The notes under the pieces are model-generated. The model made no database searches and had not been told where the DNA came from. It worked only from the letters and a program-made list of their open reading frames with translations. Made by a program: the position numbers and the translations under genes. DNA of 39,780 nucleotides from Burkholderiaceae bacterium (lineage in GTDB: Bacteria > Pseudomonadota > Gammaproteobacteria > Burkholderiales > Burkholderiaceae): the NCBI GenBank assembly GCA_947455485.1, contig CANGNV010000001.1, positions 1 through 39,780 on the forward strand, read 5' to 3'. Each line of letters starts with the position of its first letter. Positions within the stretch are counted from its first letter, which is position 1. Below, in pieces: positions 17,178-25,229 of the stretch.

Positions 17178-18167
17178 TTAGTTATCTAATTGGTATTTAG
17201 GCAAGAACCAAGAGTTTGAAAGCCTATTTGCAGCATAGGGATTCAAGATCCTAATACTAGAAAAAACAGATTCAATAATGGAGTTTTTAAAACCCCTCTT
17301 TCTTCGCGCCCTACTGCGATGGTGTTGAGAAATCAAAGTGATGTCTTTATCAACATAAGGGATTGGTATTTGATAAAACCCATTCGGCATCTTGGTAGCC
17401 TGCAATAACTCCCAAAATTGATCGTAGCACTTATCAAATCTTGCGAATCTTTCAGGCAAGACGTAGGACTGGAGGTGTGTCCCCACTCCATAGATATTTT
17501 TAACGCCAATGTAGGCTGCCACTCCCCGCAAGGCGGCAAAGAGTAGATGATTGACGCCTACATCAAGTACCGAATCCCTTATCCCCTTAAAGACTTTAAG
17601 ATATTCAGGCGTACCCTGCACTCGAGTCACCAACACCCCGTACTCACTTTTTTTATAAATTGAATTGGGGGGAATGATGACAAAGCCCATGACAAAGATT
17701 GTTCGCACCCCTTGTCTAAATTGCAATTCAATTTCTCCATCTCGATATTCTGGAACGCCCTGCTTAAGGACAATAGTTAGCGCTGGATCTAATTCAGATC
17801 TCCACAAAACTGCCCCACCTTCCACAAATAATTCAACACAACCCTTATCAAATACCTTGTTCAGAGTCGTGTAATGGAAGCTATAGATTGCCTCCCTTAA
17901 TTTCATTGCTTGATTTTTAAAAGGGGTGTTCCTTTTGGTAACTCGCAAATAATGAAATCTGTAATTGAGCTTAATTGAGCTCAAGGATTCTGTGCCAATA
18001 GCTTTTCGAGCACGCAGAATTAAGCGGGGCTGAAGCAGTGACTTTAAAAGAGTTCTATAGGTGCTGCGAATAGGCATAGCCATTGAATTTACATGCCCCA
18101 TGCAGGCACTTAATTGATCTGAGGCAAGATTAGCTAACTTTGTGAATTGGAGGGGCAACCCTCTCAC
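17178..18167 (-). CDS. VirK/YbjX family (DUF535) protein
   Basis: The 329-residue protein resembles the VirK/YbjX family, whose members affect outer-membrane integrity and virulence in enterobacteria but whose biochemical role is unknown. Supporting features are the central YRDGEIELQFRQGVRTIFVMGF region and a run ending in YDQFWELLQA near residue 255. The basic C-terminal HHRSRARRKRGFKN, seen in this family, comes last. There is no signal peptide. The start is GTG, with GGAG four bases upstream (CGGAGTCTTGTG); in-frame ATGs 66 or more bases later have no such site. The gene is AT-rich by eye compared with its neighbours and stands alone between cysB and tRNA-Leu. Confidence 0.7.
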   Translation of the reverse strand: MRGLPLQFTKLANLASDQLSACMGHVNSMAMPIRSTYRTLLKSLLQPRLILRARKAIGTESLSSIKLNYRFHYLRVTKRNTPFKNQAMKLREAIYSFHYTTLNKVFDKGCVELFVEGGAVLWRSELDPALTIVLKQGVPEYRDGEIELQFRQGVRTIFVMGFVIIPPNSIYKKSEYGVLVTRVQGTPEYLKVFKGIRDSVLDVGVNHLLFAALRGVAAYIGVKNIYGVGTHLQSYVLPERFARFDKCYDQFWELLQATKMPNGFYQIPIPYVDKDITLISQHHRSRARRKRGFKNSIIESVFSSIRILNPYAANRLSNSWFLPKYQLDN

Positions 18168-18232
18168 AAGACTCCGCTATGCCCTGCTTTGGGGTGTTCA
18201 GGTGCCTAATTACTTAAAAAAGGGGTTTTAGT

Positions 18233-18254
18233 CAAAAGCATTGAGATGCTTTTG
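18233..18254 (-). terminator. Hairpin downstream of tRNA-Leu, candidate terminator
   Basis: A perfect nine-base inverted repeat (CAAAAGCAT, loop CTCA, ATGCTTTTG) begins 25 bases after the tRNA CCA end on the minus strand. A run of six T follows, but only 11 bases downstream of the stem (18221-18216), so termination is likely but not textbook. A TTGACT at the foot of the stem could also act as a -35 box for the VirK-like gene. Confidence 0.45.
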
Positions 18255-18278
18255 GGGTAAATACAAATAGATAGAGGA

Positions 18279-18363
18279 TGGTGCCCCGGGGCGGACTTGA
18301 ACCGCCACGCCTTGCGGCACCGGATTTTGAGTCCGGCACGTCTACCAATTCCATCACCGGGGC
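18279..18363 (-). tRNA. tRNA-Leu (anticodon CAA)
   Basis: Read on the minus strand, the acceptor stem GCCCCGG pairs with CCGGGGC, the discriminator is A and CCA is encoded. The anticodon arm is CCGGA-CTCAAAA-TCCGG, giving anticodon CAA, which reads UUG. A class II variable arm (TGCCGCAAGGCGT) and the T arm GGCGG-TTCAAGT-CCGCC confirm a leucine tRNA of 85 nt. All stems are complete, so it should be functional. It is read in the same direction as the VirK-like gene and opposite to yebC. Confidence 0.96.
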
Positions 18364-18504
18364 AGGTGTTTGCAGTGGAAAAACTGCATTGAAGCTTACT
18401 AAGAGGTGAGAGTGTAACAAAAAAGTTGTAGTACCCCCATTCTTGACCTGAGAAGCCCTTAAAATGAGGTCTTCAAGCCACATTAATCAAAAGGACTTAC
18501 CCGT

Positions 18505-19224
18505 ATGGCCGGCCATTCGAAATGGGCCAATATTCAGCACCGCAAAGGACGTCAAGACGAAAAGCGCGGCAAGATTTGGACCAAACTCATTAAAGAAATC
18601 ACGGTTGCAGCTAAATTAGGCGGCGGCGATATCGCTACAAACCCACGTTTACGCCTGGGAATCGATAAGGCTAAAGATGCCAATATGCCGAATGACAACG
18701 TTCAGCGGGCAATTCAACGCGGTACAGGCTCACTCGAGGGTGTGAACTACGAAGAGATTCGTTACGAAGGTTATGGCCTCAATGGAGCTGCCATCATCGT
18801 TGACTGCTTAACCGATAACCGCACCCGCACCGTTGCTGAAGTGCGCCATGCGTTTGCAAAAAATGGCGGCAATATGGGCGCCGAAGGTTCTGTTGCTTTC
18901 ATGTTTAAGCACTGTGGCCAAATGCTATTTGCCCCGGGCACGAATGAAGATCAACTCATGGAGATCGCGCTAGATGCTGGTGCTGAAGATGTTATTACCC
19001 ATGACGATGGATCACTTGAGGTACTCACACCAGTGCCCGACTTTTCTAAAGTTCAAGACGCGCTCACCCAAGCAGGTTTAAAAGCTGAACTTGCCACAGT
19101 GACAATGCGCCCAGAAACAGAAACTGAATTCGAGGGCGAGCAAGCTGAAAGCATGCAAAAACTATTAGATGCCCTTGAGAACTTAGATGATGTTCAAGAA
19201 GTATTCACGAACGCCTCTTTTTAA
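18505..19224 (+). CDS. yebC: YebC/PmpR family translation factor/regulator
   Basis: This is a member of the highly conserved YebC/TACO1 family. Members have been described as DNA-binding regulators and, more recently, as ribosome-associated factors that help translation of proline-rich stretches; I cannot separate the two from sequence. The 239-residue protein begins [18 protein letters not shown], the family signature, and continues with ARLGGGDIxxNPRLR-like ([14 protein letters not shown]), [16 protein letters not shown] and [13 protein letters not shown]. Length is normal. It precedes purD by 48 bases and may head that operon. Confidence 0.93.
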   Translation: MAGHSKWANIQHRKGRQDEKRGKIWTKLIKEITVAAKLGGGDIATNPRLRLGIDKAKDANMPNDNVQRAIQRGTGSLEGVNYEEIRYEGYGLNGAAIIVDCLTDNRTRTVAEVRHAFAKNGGNMGAEGSVAFMFKHCGQMLFAPGTNEDQLMEIALDAGAEDVITHDDGSLEVLTPVPDFSKVQDALTQAGLKAELATVTMRPETETEFEGEQAESMQKLLDALENLDDVQEVFTNASF

Positions 19225-19272
19225 TCAGCCAATATCCATAAACACATTCATCAATATATCCTTTAGCTCTTT

Positions 19273-20550
19273 ATGAAAATACTTTTAGTTGGATCCGGTG
19301 GTCGTGAACATGCATTGGCATGGAAGCTGGCTCAATCCCCGCAAGTTCAAACCGTCTATGTAGCACCTGGGAATGGTGGCACTGCCACTGCAAAACAAAC
19401 TGCTGCCGGAATTGAGAACCTTCCCATCTCTGGCCTTCAAGAACTAGCGGACTTTGCTAAGCGTGAAAAAATTCATCTCACCGTAGTGGGTCCTGAGGCC
19501 CCATTGGCTGCCGGCATCGTAGATGTATTCCGCAATAATGGTTTGCGTATCTTCGGACCAACTCAACTTGCAGCTCAATTGGAGTCCTCAAAAGATTTCT
19601 CTAAAGCGTTTATGAAACGCCATGGCATCCCAACAGCGGAATACCAAACCTTCTCAAACGCATTAGAGGCTCATGCCTATATTGATGCCAAGGGTGCGCC
19701 AATTGTGATCAAGGCAGATGGCCTGGCTGCAGGTAAAGGCGTGGTTGTTGCAATGGATCTAGCAGAAGCACATGCAGCTGTCGACATGATGCTTGCTGAT
19801 AACAAACTCGGTAATGCTGGCGCACGTGTCGTGATTGAAGAATTCCTCACCGGAGAAGAGGCCAGCTTCATCGTGCTCGTGGACGGCAAGCATGTTTTAG
19901 CCTTAGCCACCAGCCAAGATCACAAACGTTTACTCGATGCCGATCAAGGTCCTAATACCGGCGGCATGGGTGCTTACTCCCCTGCCCCCGTTGTTACCCC
20001 AGAAATTCATGCGCGCGCTTTACGCGAAGTCATCATGCCTACCGTTAAAGGCATGGAGGCTGATGGCATTCCGTATACCGGTTTCCTCTACGCAGGTCTC
20101 ATGATTTCTCCAGACGGCAAGATTAAAACTTTGGAATTTAACTGCCGCATGGGTGACCCAGAAACACAACCGATCATGGCGCGCTTGCGAAGTGATCTTG
20201 TTAATGCGTTGGATCACGCAGTTGACGGCACACTCAATGAAGTGGAATTAGATTGGGATCGTCGCACCGCTTTAGGCGTCGTGCTTGCAGCCCATAACTA
20301 TCCAGACACCCCGCGCAATGGTGATGTCATCACCGGCATACCAGCCGATACTGAAGATCAATTGACCTTCCATGCTGGCACCAAACTGCAAGATGGCAAG
20401 CTTCTTACCTCAGGTGGTCGCGTTATGTGTGTAGTAGGCCTGTCAGATACTGTTCGTGGCGCACAACAAAAAGCATACGACGCTATTTCTAAGATCCAGT
20501 TTGATGGCATGCAATATCGTAAAGATATTGGCTATCGCGCAGTTAAATAA
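19273..20550 (+). CDS. purD: Phosphoribosylamine--glycine ligase PurD
   Basis: PurD joins glycine to phosphoribosylamine with ATP in the second step of purine synthesis. The 425-residue protein starts with the expected MKILLVGSGGREHALAWKL. Other ATP-grasp and family motifs are VGPEAPLAAGIVD, PIVIKADGLAAGKGVVVA, EEFLTGEEASFIVLVDG, DQGPNTGGMGAYSPAP and EFNCRMGDPETQ. Length matches the family (about 425-430). It has no clear Shine-Dalgarno. The hemF start follows 41 bases after its stop. Confidence 0.95.
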   Translation: MKILLVGSGGREHALAWKLAQSPQVQTVYVAPGNGGTATAKQTAAGIENLPISGLQELADFAKREKIHLTVVGPEAPLAAGIVDVFRNNGLRIFGPTQLAAQLESSKDFSKAFMKRHGIPTAEYQTFSNALEAHAYIDAKGAPIVIKADGLAAGKGVVVAMDLAEAHAAVDMMLADNKLGNAGARVVIEEFLTGEEASFIVLVDGKHVLALATSQDHKRLLDADQGPNTGGMGAYSPAPVVTPEIHARALREVIMPTVKGMEADGIPYTGFLYAGLMISPDGKIKTLEFNCRMGDPETQPIMARLRSDLVNALDHAVDGTLNEVELDWDRRTALGVVLAAHNYPDTPRNGDVITGIPADTEDQLTFHAGTKLQDGKLLTSGGRVMCVVGLSDTVRGAQQKAYDAISKIQFDGMQYRKDIGYRAVK

Positions 20551-20591
20551 CTTCAGCAATTCATAACATCCAATACAAAGATCTTTGAACC

Positions 20592-21527
20592 TTGTCGTCC
20601 ACTGAACATACTCAAATCAATATTGCAGACTTAAAAGATTATTTTTTAGGGCTGCAAGATCGCATCACTAGCGCAATGAGTGCGCTAGATGGCAAAGCAT
20701 TTATGGTGGATGCCTGGGAAAAGCCAGAGGATAGTAAGTTAAAAGGTTATGGGCGTACCTGTATTTTGGATGGCGGCAATATTTTAGAAAAAGGTGGTGT
20801 GGGCTTCTCGCATGTCCGCGGCGATCAAATGCCGCCTTCAGCATCACACCATCGCCCAGAAGTTGCGGGGCGCAGCTTTGAAGCCATGGGTGTTTCTTTG
20901 GTCTTCCATCCAAACAATCCTAAGGTACCAACCACCCATATGAATGTGCGCTGCTTTATTGCACAAGCTCCCGACAAGGAGCCAGTCTGGTGGTTTGGTG
21001 GCGGTTTTGATCTCACACCCTATTACGGCGTTGATGAAGATTGCAAACACTTTCATCAAACTGCTAAAGATGCTTTAGATCCATTTGGTGAAGAGTTATA
21101 CCCACGTTTCAAAAAATGGTGTGATGAATATTTTTACCTAAAGCATCGTGAAGAGCCCCGCGGTATTGGTGGCGTCTTTTTTGATGACTTTAATGATCTT
21201 GGTTTTGAACAAAGCTTTGCCATGACACGCGCTGTTGGCGATGCCTTTATTGATGCTTACTTACCGATTGTAGAGCGTCGCTATAAAGACAGCTTTACCG
21301 CTGAAGAAAAAGCATTTCAAGAATACCGTCGTGGTCGCTATGTGGAATACAACTTAATATTCGACCGTGGCACCATTTTTGGCTTGCACTCCGGTGGACG
21401 CACTGAGTCTATTCTGATGTCCATGCCGCCGGTAGTACAGTGGTGGTACAACTGGCAGCCGAAGCCTGGAACGCCTGAAGCAAAGCTTTATGACTATTAT
21501 CTTAAGCCGCGTGACTGGCTAGCCTAA
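20592..21527 (+). CDS. hemF: Oxygen-dependent coproporphyrinogen III oxidase HemF
   Basis: HemF oxidatively decarboxylates coproporphyrinogen III to protoporphyrinogen IX, using O2, in heme synthesis. The 311-residue cytosolic protein has the signatures [57 protein letters not shown] and [16 protein letters not shown]. The start must be TTG at 20592: a stop lies upstream in frame and the first ATG (about 30 codons in) would remove the conserved N-terminal helix. Presence of HemF implies aerobic growth. nadD begins one base after its stop. Confidence 0.94.
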   Translation: MSSTEHTQINIADLKDYFLGLQDRITSAMSALDGKAFMVDAWEKPEDSKLKGYGRTCILDGGNILEKGGVGFSHVRGDQMPPSASHHRPEVAGRSFEAMGVSLVFHPNNPKVPTTHMNVRCFIAQAPDKEPVWWFGGGFDLTPYYGVDEDCKHFHQTAKDALDPFGEELYPRFKKWCDEYFYLKHREEPRGIGGVFFDDFNDLGFEQSFAMTRAVGDAFIDAYLPIVERRYKDSFTAEEKAFQEYRRGRYVEYNLIFDRGTIFGLHSGGRTESILMSMPPVVQWWYNWQPKPGTPEAKLYDYYLKPRDWLA

Positions 21528-21528
21528 C

Positions 21529-22233
21529 TTGACCTCAGCGCATTTGGATACTCCAAAAAAAATTGGTATCTTGGGTGGTACTTTTGACCCGCCGCATCTT
21601 GGCCATCTTAAGTTAGCCACACATTTTGCAAAGGTCTTGCATCTTGACGCCTTGTTACTGATCCCCAGTGGTGAGCCCTGGCAAAAAGACTCCGGCATCA
21701 CTCCTGCAGAAATCCGCCTACAACTTACTGAAGCAGCAGGCATTGATTTAGCGAGGGCATTTCTCTATTTGCAAATCCCCACTCAAATTGGCGTTGATCG
21801 CATCGAAATTGATCGTGCAGGCCCGAGTTATGCCATCGACACTGCAAAAGCCCTGAGAGAGCGTTTTGGGCCTGATGTCAGTTTGATCTGGCTTATGGGT
21901 GTCGACTCTCTTCTGAACCTCCCCTCCTGGAGCTCCTGGGATCAATTGCTAGGCTTTGTGAATCTCGCAGTAGCCAGCAGGCCTCACCATGAGCTTTCAG
22001 CAGACAAGAGCCCTGAAATTGCGACTTTGTTGGCAAATCATCAATGTATAGACCTCGATACCCTTGAAAAAAGCCAATTTGGCCGCATCTACCTAGATAA
22101 CAGTCTTTCAGTAGACCTTTCATCAACCGAGTTGCGAAATCAGCTTAAAAGCACCTCTCGTAGCGCCATTGCCTCCGAGCGTATTCCGTCTCACGCTTTA
22201 GAAATCATCACAAATCTAGGTCTGTATAAGTAA
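21529..22233 (+). CDS. nadD: Nicotinate-nucleotide adenylyltransferase NadD
   Basis: NadD adenylates nicotinate mononucleotide to deamido-NAD in NAD synthesis. The 234-residue protein shows the nucleotidyltransferase motif GGTFDPPHLGHL near the N terminus (HxGH type) and the second motif SSTELRNQL near residue 203, matching ISSTxxR. WLMGVDSLLNLPSW in the middle is also diagnostic. The start is TTG, one base after the hemF stop, and no ATG precedes the catalytic motif, so translation is probably coupled to hemF. Confidence 0.93.
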   Translation: MTSAHLDTPKKIGILGGTFDPPHLGHLKLATHFAKVLHLDALLLIPSGEPWQKDSGITPAEIRLQLTEAAGIDLARAFLYLQIPTQIGVDRIEIDRAGPSYAIDTAKALRERFGPDVSLIWLMGVDSLLNLPSWSSWDQLLGFVNLAVASRPHHELSADKSPEIATLLANHQCIDLDTLEKSQFGRIYLDNSLSVDLSSTELRNQLKSTSRSAIASERIPSHALEIITNLGLYK

Positions 22234-22287
22234 TCAGGCTAAGATCACCCCTATATACAAAAATCTTAGAAAAATATTAAAGAAACT

Positions 22288-22677
22288 ATGGACTTAACTA
22301 AATTACAACGCGTCGTGATCGACGCCCTGGAAGATGTCAAAGCGCAAGATATTCGTGTTTACGACACCACCAAACTTAGCGAACTATTTGATCGCGTCAT
22401 CATTGCTACTGGCTCCTCCAATCGCCAGACTAGATCTTTGGCCATGTCCGTTAAAGAGGCTGTCAATGCCAAAGGCGGTGAAGTCATTTCCGTTGAAGGC
22501 CTCGAGACTGGTGAATGGGTGCTTGTCGATTGTGGCGACATCGTAGTTCACATCTTGCAGCCTGCACTGCGTGCGTACTACCAACTTGAAGGCATGTGGG
22601 GTGCCAAGCCAGTGCGCGTTAAATTAGCAGCAGACAAGGGACTTGTGAAAGCAAGCGAACCTGACGACGAAGAGTAA
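22288..22677 (+). CDS. rsfS: Ribosome silencing factor RsfS (Iojap)
   Basis: RsfS binds ribosomal protein L14 and blocks joining of the 30S and 50S subunits when nutrients are scarce. The 129-residue protein has the family core: ALEDVKAQDIRVYDTTKLSELFDRVIIATGSSNRQ, then GEWVLVDCGDIVVHILQPALRAYYQLEGMW. The acidic C-terminal tail ends EPDDEE. It sits between nadD and rlmH, the usual order. Confidence 0.94.
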   Translation: MDLTKLQRVVIDALEDVKAQDIRVYDTTKLSELFDRVIIATGSSNRQTRSLAMSVKEAVNAKGGEVISVEGLETGEWVLVDCGDIVVHILQPALRAYYQLEGMWGAKPVRVKLAADKGLVKASEPDDEE

Positions 22678-22687
22678 TACTCTAGTA

Positions 22688-23131
22688 ATGCGCCTAACGA
22701 TTGTTTCTGTTGGTCACAAAATGCCAGAATGGGTTGCAACTGCAACCCATGATTACATTAAGCGCATGCCCGCTGATTGCAGTATTGAAATCAAAGAGAT
22801 CAAACCTGATCTAACTCCAGCCAAAGAGGCTGTAAAAATTGCTGCGGCCATTCCGAAAGGCTCTCGCGTCATTGCGCTTGATGAACGTGGCAAAGATCAA
22901 ACCACTCAAAATCTAGCTACGCAGTTAGCAAACTGGCGTCAAGAAGGTTTTGACATCACTTTTTTAATTGGTGGTGCCGATGGACTTGATGCTAGTCTCA
23001 AAGAAAATGCGCAAGCAATGTGGCGTCTGTCGAGCCTGACGCTACCGCATGCCATGGCAAGAGTCCTATTGGTCGAGCAACTTTATCGAGCTTGGACTAT
23101 TTTGCAAGGCCACCCCTATCATCGCGAGTAA
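22688..23131 (+). CDS. rlmH: 23S rRNA pseudouridine-1915 N3-methyltransferase RlmH
   Basis: This SPOUT methyltransferase modifies pseudouridine 1915 in helix 69 of 23S rRNA on assembled ribosomes. The 147-residue protein begins MRLTIVSVGHKMPEWV and carries VIALDERGKDQTTQ, the knot region FLIGGADGLD, and the C-terminal LPHAMARVLLVEQLYRAW and GHPYHRE signature. It is full length. It follows rsfS by 10 bases and precedes maf by seven. Confidence 0.95.
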   Translation: MRLTIVSVGHKMPEWVATATHDYIKRMPADCSIEIKEIKPDLTPAKEAVKIAAAIPKGSRVIALDERGKDQTTQNLATQLANWRQEGFDITFLIGGADGLDASLKENAQAMWRLSSLTLPHAMARVLLVEQLYRAWTILQGHPYHRE

Positions 23132-23138
23132 GTCATTG

Positions 23139-23762
23139 ATGTTTTCTTATATTTATCTTGCATCACAAAGTCCACGACGCCAAGAGCTGCTCAAACAAAT
23201 TGGTATTCAATTTGAGATGCTGATTGCGGCAGCAGGCGAAGATACAGAGACCCTTGAAGCGCCCCTACCCAATGAAAAAGCCCGTCAATATGTTGAGCGG
23301 GTCACTTTTGCCAAGAGCGCCATTGCATTAGCAAGATGGCAAAGCAGTGGGAAACCATGGGCACCCATTCTGTGTGCAGATACCACCGTCAGCTTGCCAG
23401 GCAACCTTGCCGGCGAGATCCTCGGAAAACCTATCGATGCTGCTGATGCAGCACGCATTCTAAAAATGCTCAGCGGCAAAGTACATGAAGTACTTACTGC
23501 AGTTGTTCTCACGGTTGATCCCCAAGCCAATCCCCTTTGTTTGGTACAAGTATCCGGAGTAGAATTTGCCCACTTAACTGAAGCGCAAATTGATAGCTAT
23601 ATTCAGAGCGGCGAGCCTTTTGGTAAGGCTGGGGCATATGGCATTCAGGGTCTTGGGGGAGCTTTTATTCCCTCAATTAAAGGCAGCTATAGCGGTATCA
23701 TGGGACTACCTATTTTCGAAGTTAACCAATTATTAGATTTCGCTAAAGTTGTCCGCATATGA
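23139..23762 (+). CDS. Maf-family nucleoside triphosphate pyrophosphatase (YhdE-like)
   Basis: Maf proteins hydrolyse non-canonical or excess nucleoside triphosphates to monophosphates. The 207-residue protein starts MFSYIYLASQSPRRQELL, the family N terminus, and contains PILCADTTVSL and the long GEPFGKAGAYGIQGLGGAF motif with IKGSYSGIMGLPI. These favour the dTTP/UTP-type (YhdE, MafA) over the m7GTP-type (YceF). I reject an upstream in-frame ATG at 23049 because it lies inside rlmH. Its stop overlaps the rng start by ATGA. Confidence 0.88.
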   Translation: MFSYIYLASQSPRRQELLKQIGIQFEMLIAAAGEDTETLEAPLPNEKARQYVERVTFAKSAIALARWQSSGKPWAPILCADTTVSLPGNLAGEILGKPIDAADAARILKMLSGKVHEVLTAVVLTVDPQANPLCLVQVSGVEFAHLTEAQIDSYIQSGEPFGKAGAYGIQGLGGAFIPSIKGSYSGIMGLPIFEVNQLLDFAKVVRI

Positions 23763-25222
23763 ATGAAGAAATTCTGATCAACATCACCCCCCAAGAAACA
23801 CGGGTGGCATTAATTCAGCAAGGCGCTGTTCAGGAACTTCAGATTGAGCGCACACGTCAACGCGGCATCGTCGGCAATATCTATTTAGCCAAAGTAGTAC
23901 GCGTACTACCCGGCATGCAGTCCGCCTTCATTGAGATCGGCTTAGAGCGCACTGCATTTATGCACGTTGCGGATATCACCCAAAACAATCCTCAAGCTCA
24001 AATTGAAAAGTTGCTCTTTGAAGGACAAAATGTTTTAGTCCAAGTTCTTAAGGACCCCTTAGGAACTAAAGGTGCACGCCTTACAACCCAACTCAGTATT
24101 GCTGGCCGAAACTTGGTCTATCTACCACCAGCCGGCACCGATGCAGCCACCGAAAAATATATTGGCGTATCACAAAGAATTGATCGGCCTGAAGAGCGCG
24201 AAGCAATTAAGGAGCGCCTTGCCGGGCTCATGCCCGCCGATGAAAAAGGTGGAATCATTGTGCGCACCAGCGCACAAGATGCTAGTGATACCGAACTTGA
24301 ACACGATATGCTTTACCTACGCACCACCTGGGAGAAGATCCGAGAAGCTGTGAACCACAAGGCTGCCCCTAGCCTGCTTTACCAAGATCTCAGCTTAGCT
24401 GAACGCGTATTACGTGACGTTGCCGGCGAAGAAACTACCCAAATCCGAGTCGACTCGGCTGAGAACTTTGAAAAGCTCAAAGGCTTCGCCACGCTCTACA
24501 TGCCTAACCTCTTGGAGAAGCTCACCCTACATCGTGGTGAGCGCGCCTTATTTGATTTATTTGACGTAGATGCTGAAATTAATAAAGCCTTGGGCAGAAG
24601 AGTCGACCTCAAGTCGGGCGGCTATCTCATGATCGATCAAACGGAGTCAATGACTACGATTGATGTCAACACCGGAAGTTATGTCGGCGCCCGCAATCTC
24701 GATGACACTGTATTTAAAACCAATCTTGAGGCCGCTCAAGCTATTGCTCGTCAACTCCGTTTGCGCAATCTTGGCGGCATCATCATCATTGATTTTATTG
24801 ATATGCTGAGCAAAGACCATCAAGAATCTGTTTTGCATGAACTCAATCGCAATTTAGAACGTGATCATGCGCGGACTTCAGTGAGTGATTTTTCCTCATT
24901 AGGTTTGGTGGAGATGACGCGCAAGCGCACCCGAGAATCCCTCGCCCACATCACTTGTGAACCCTGCGCCACCTGCCAAGGTAAGGGTGAAGTTAAAACA
25001 GCGCAGACCATTTGCTACGAGATTTTGCGAGAGATTGTGCGTGAGCATCGTCAATTTAACCCCCGAGAATTTAGGATTGTTGCCTCACCCGATGTCATTG
25101 ACCTTTTCCTTGAAGAAGAAAATCAATTTTTGGCGCAGCTTGGCGACTTCATTAGCAAGCCTATTAAACTTCAAGCTGAAGGCAGTTTCCGCCAAGAGCA
25201 ATACGATATCGTTCTCAGCTAA
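23759..25222 (+). CDS. rng: Ribonuclease G
   Basis: RNase G is a single-strand endoribonuclease that matures the 5' end of 16S rRNA and processes some mRNAs. The 487-residue protein, close to the usual length, has an S1 RNA-binding domain (RGIVGNIYLAKVVRVLPGMQ at about 35-54), RNase H-like and 5' sensor regions, and the catalytic aspartates in TTIDVNTGSYVG and IIIIDFIDM. A zinc-link CEPCATCQGKG follows near residue 405. The absence of a long C-terminal scaffold distinguishes it from RNase E. It ends the purD-to-rng run and converges on msbA with seven bases between stops. Confidence 0.94.
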   Translation: MNEEILINITPQETRVALIQQGAVQELQIERTRQRGIVGNIYLAKVVRVLPGMQSAFIEIGLERTAFMHVADITQNNPQAQIEKLLFEGQNVLVQVLKDPLGTKGARLTTQLSIAGRNLVYLPPAGTDAATEKYIGVSQRIDRPEEREAIKERLAGLMPADEKGGIIVRTSAQDASDTELEHDMLYLRTTWEKIREAVNHKAAPSLLYQDLSLAERVLRDVAGEETTQIRVDSAENFEKLKGFATLYMPNLLEKLTLHRGERALFDLFDVDAEINKALGRRVDLKSGGYLMIDQTESMTTIDVNTGSYVGARNLDDTVFKTNLEAAQAIARQLRLRNLGGIIIIDFIDMLSKDHQESVLHELNRNLERDHARTSVSDFSSLGLVEMTRKRTRESLAHITCEPCATCQGKGEVKTAQTICYEILREIVREHRQFNPREFRIVASPDVIDLFLEEENQFLAQLGDFISKPIKLQAEGSFRQEQYDIVLS

Positions 25223-25229
25223 TTACCTT

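Larger units (their letters stand above)
18168..18504. other. Protein-free stretch between the VirK-like gene and yebC
   Basis: These 337 bases contain the leucine tRNA, its downstream hairpin, the GGAG site of the VirK-like gene and the start signals for yebC (AAAGGAC, about 10 bases before the ATG). I see no other gene. A reading frame across the tRNA gives a protein-like sequence only because it translates the tRNA itself. Confidence 0.8.

Noticed and set aside
17140..18363. Genomic island inserted at tRNA-Leu
   Set aside because: No integrase, no repeat of the tRNA 3' end and only one gene are seen, so the evidence is too thin for a mobile-element call.
18232..18483. 83-residue reading frame across the tRNA on the minus strand
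   Set aside because: It translates the leucine tRNA itself, a familiar false gene pattern, and has no start signal of its own.
23049..23138. Longer N terminus for the Maf protein
   Set aside because: It lies inside rlmH, and the family begins at the YLASQSPRR region just after 23139.
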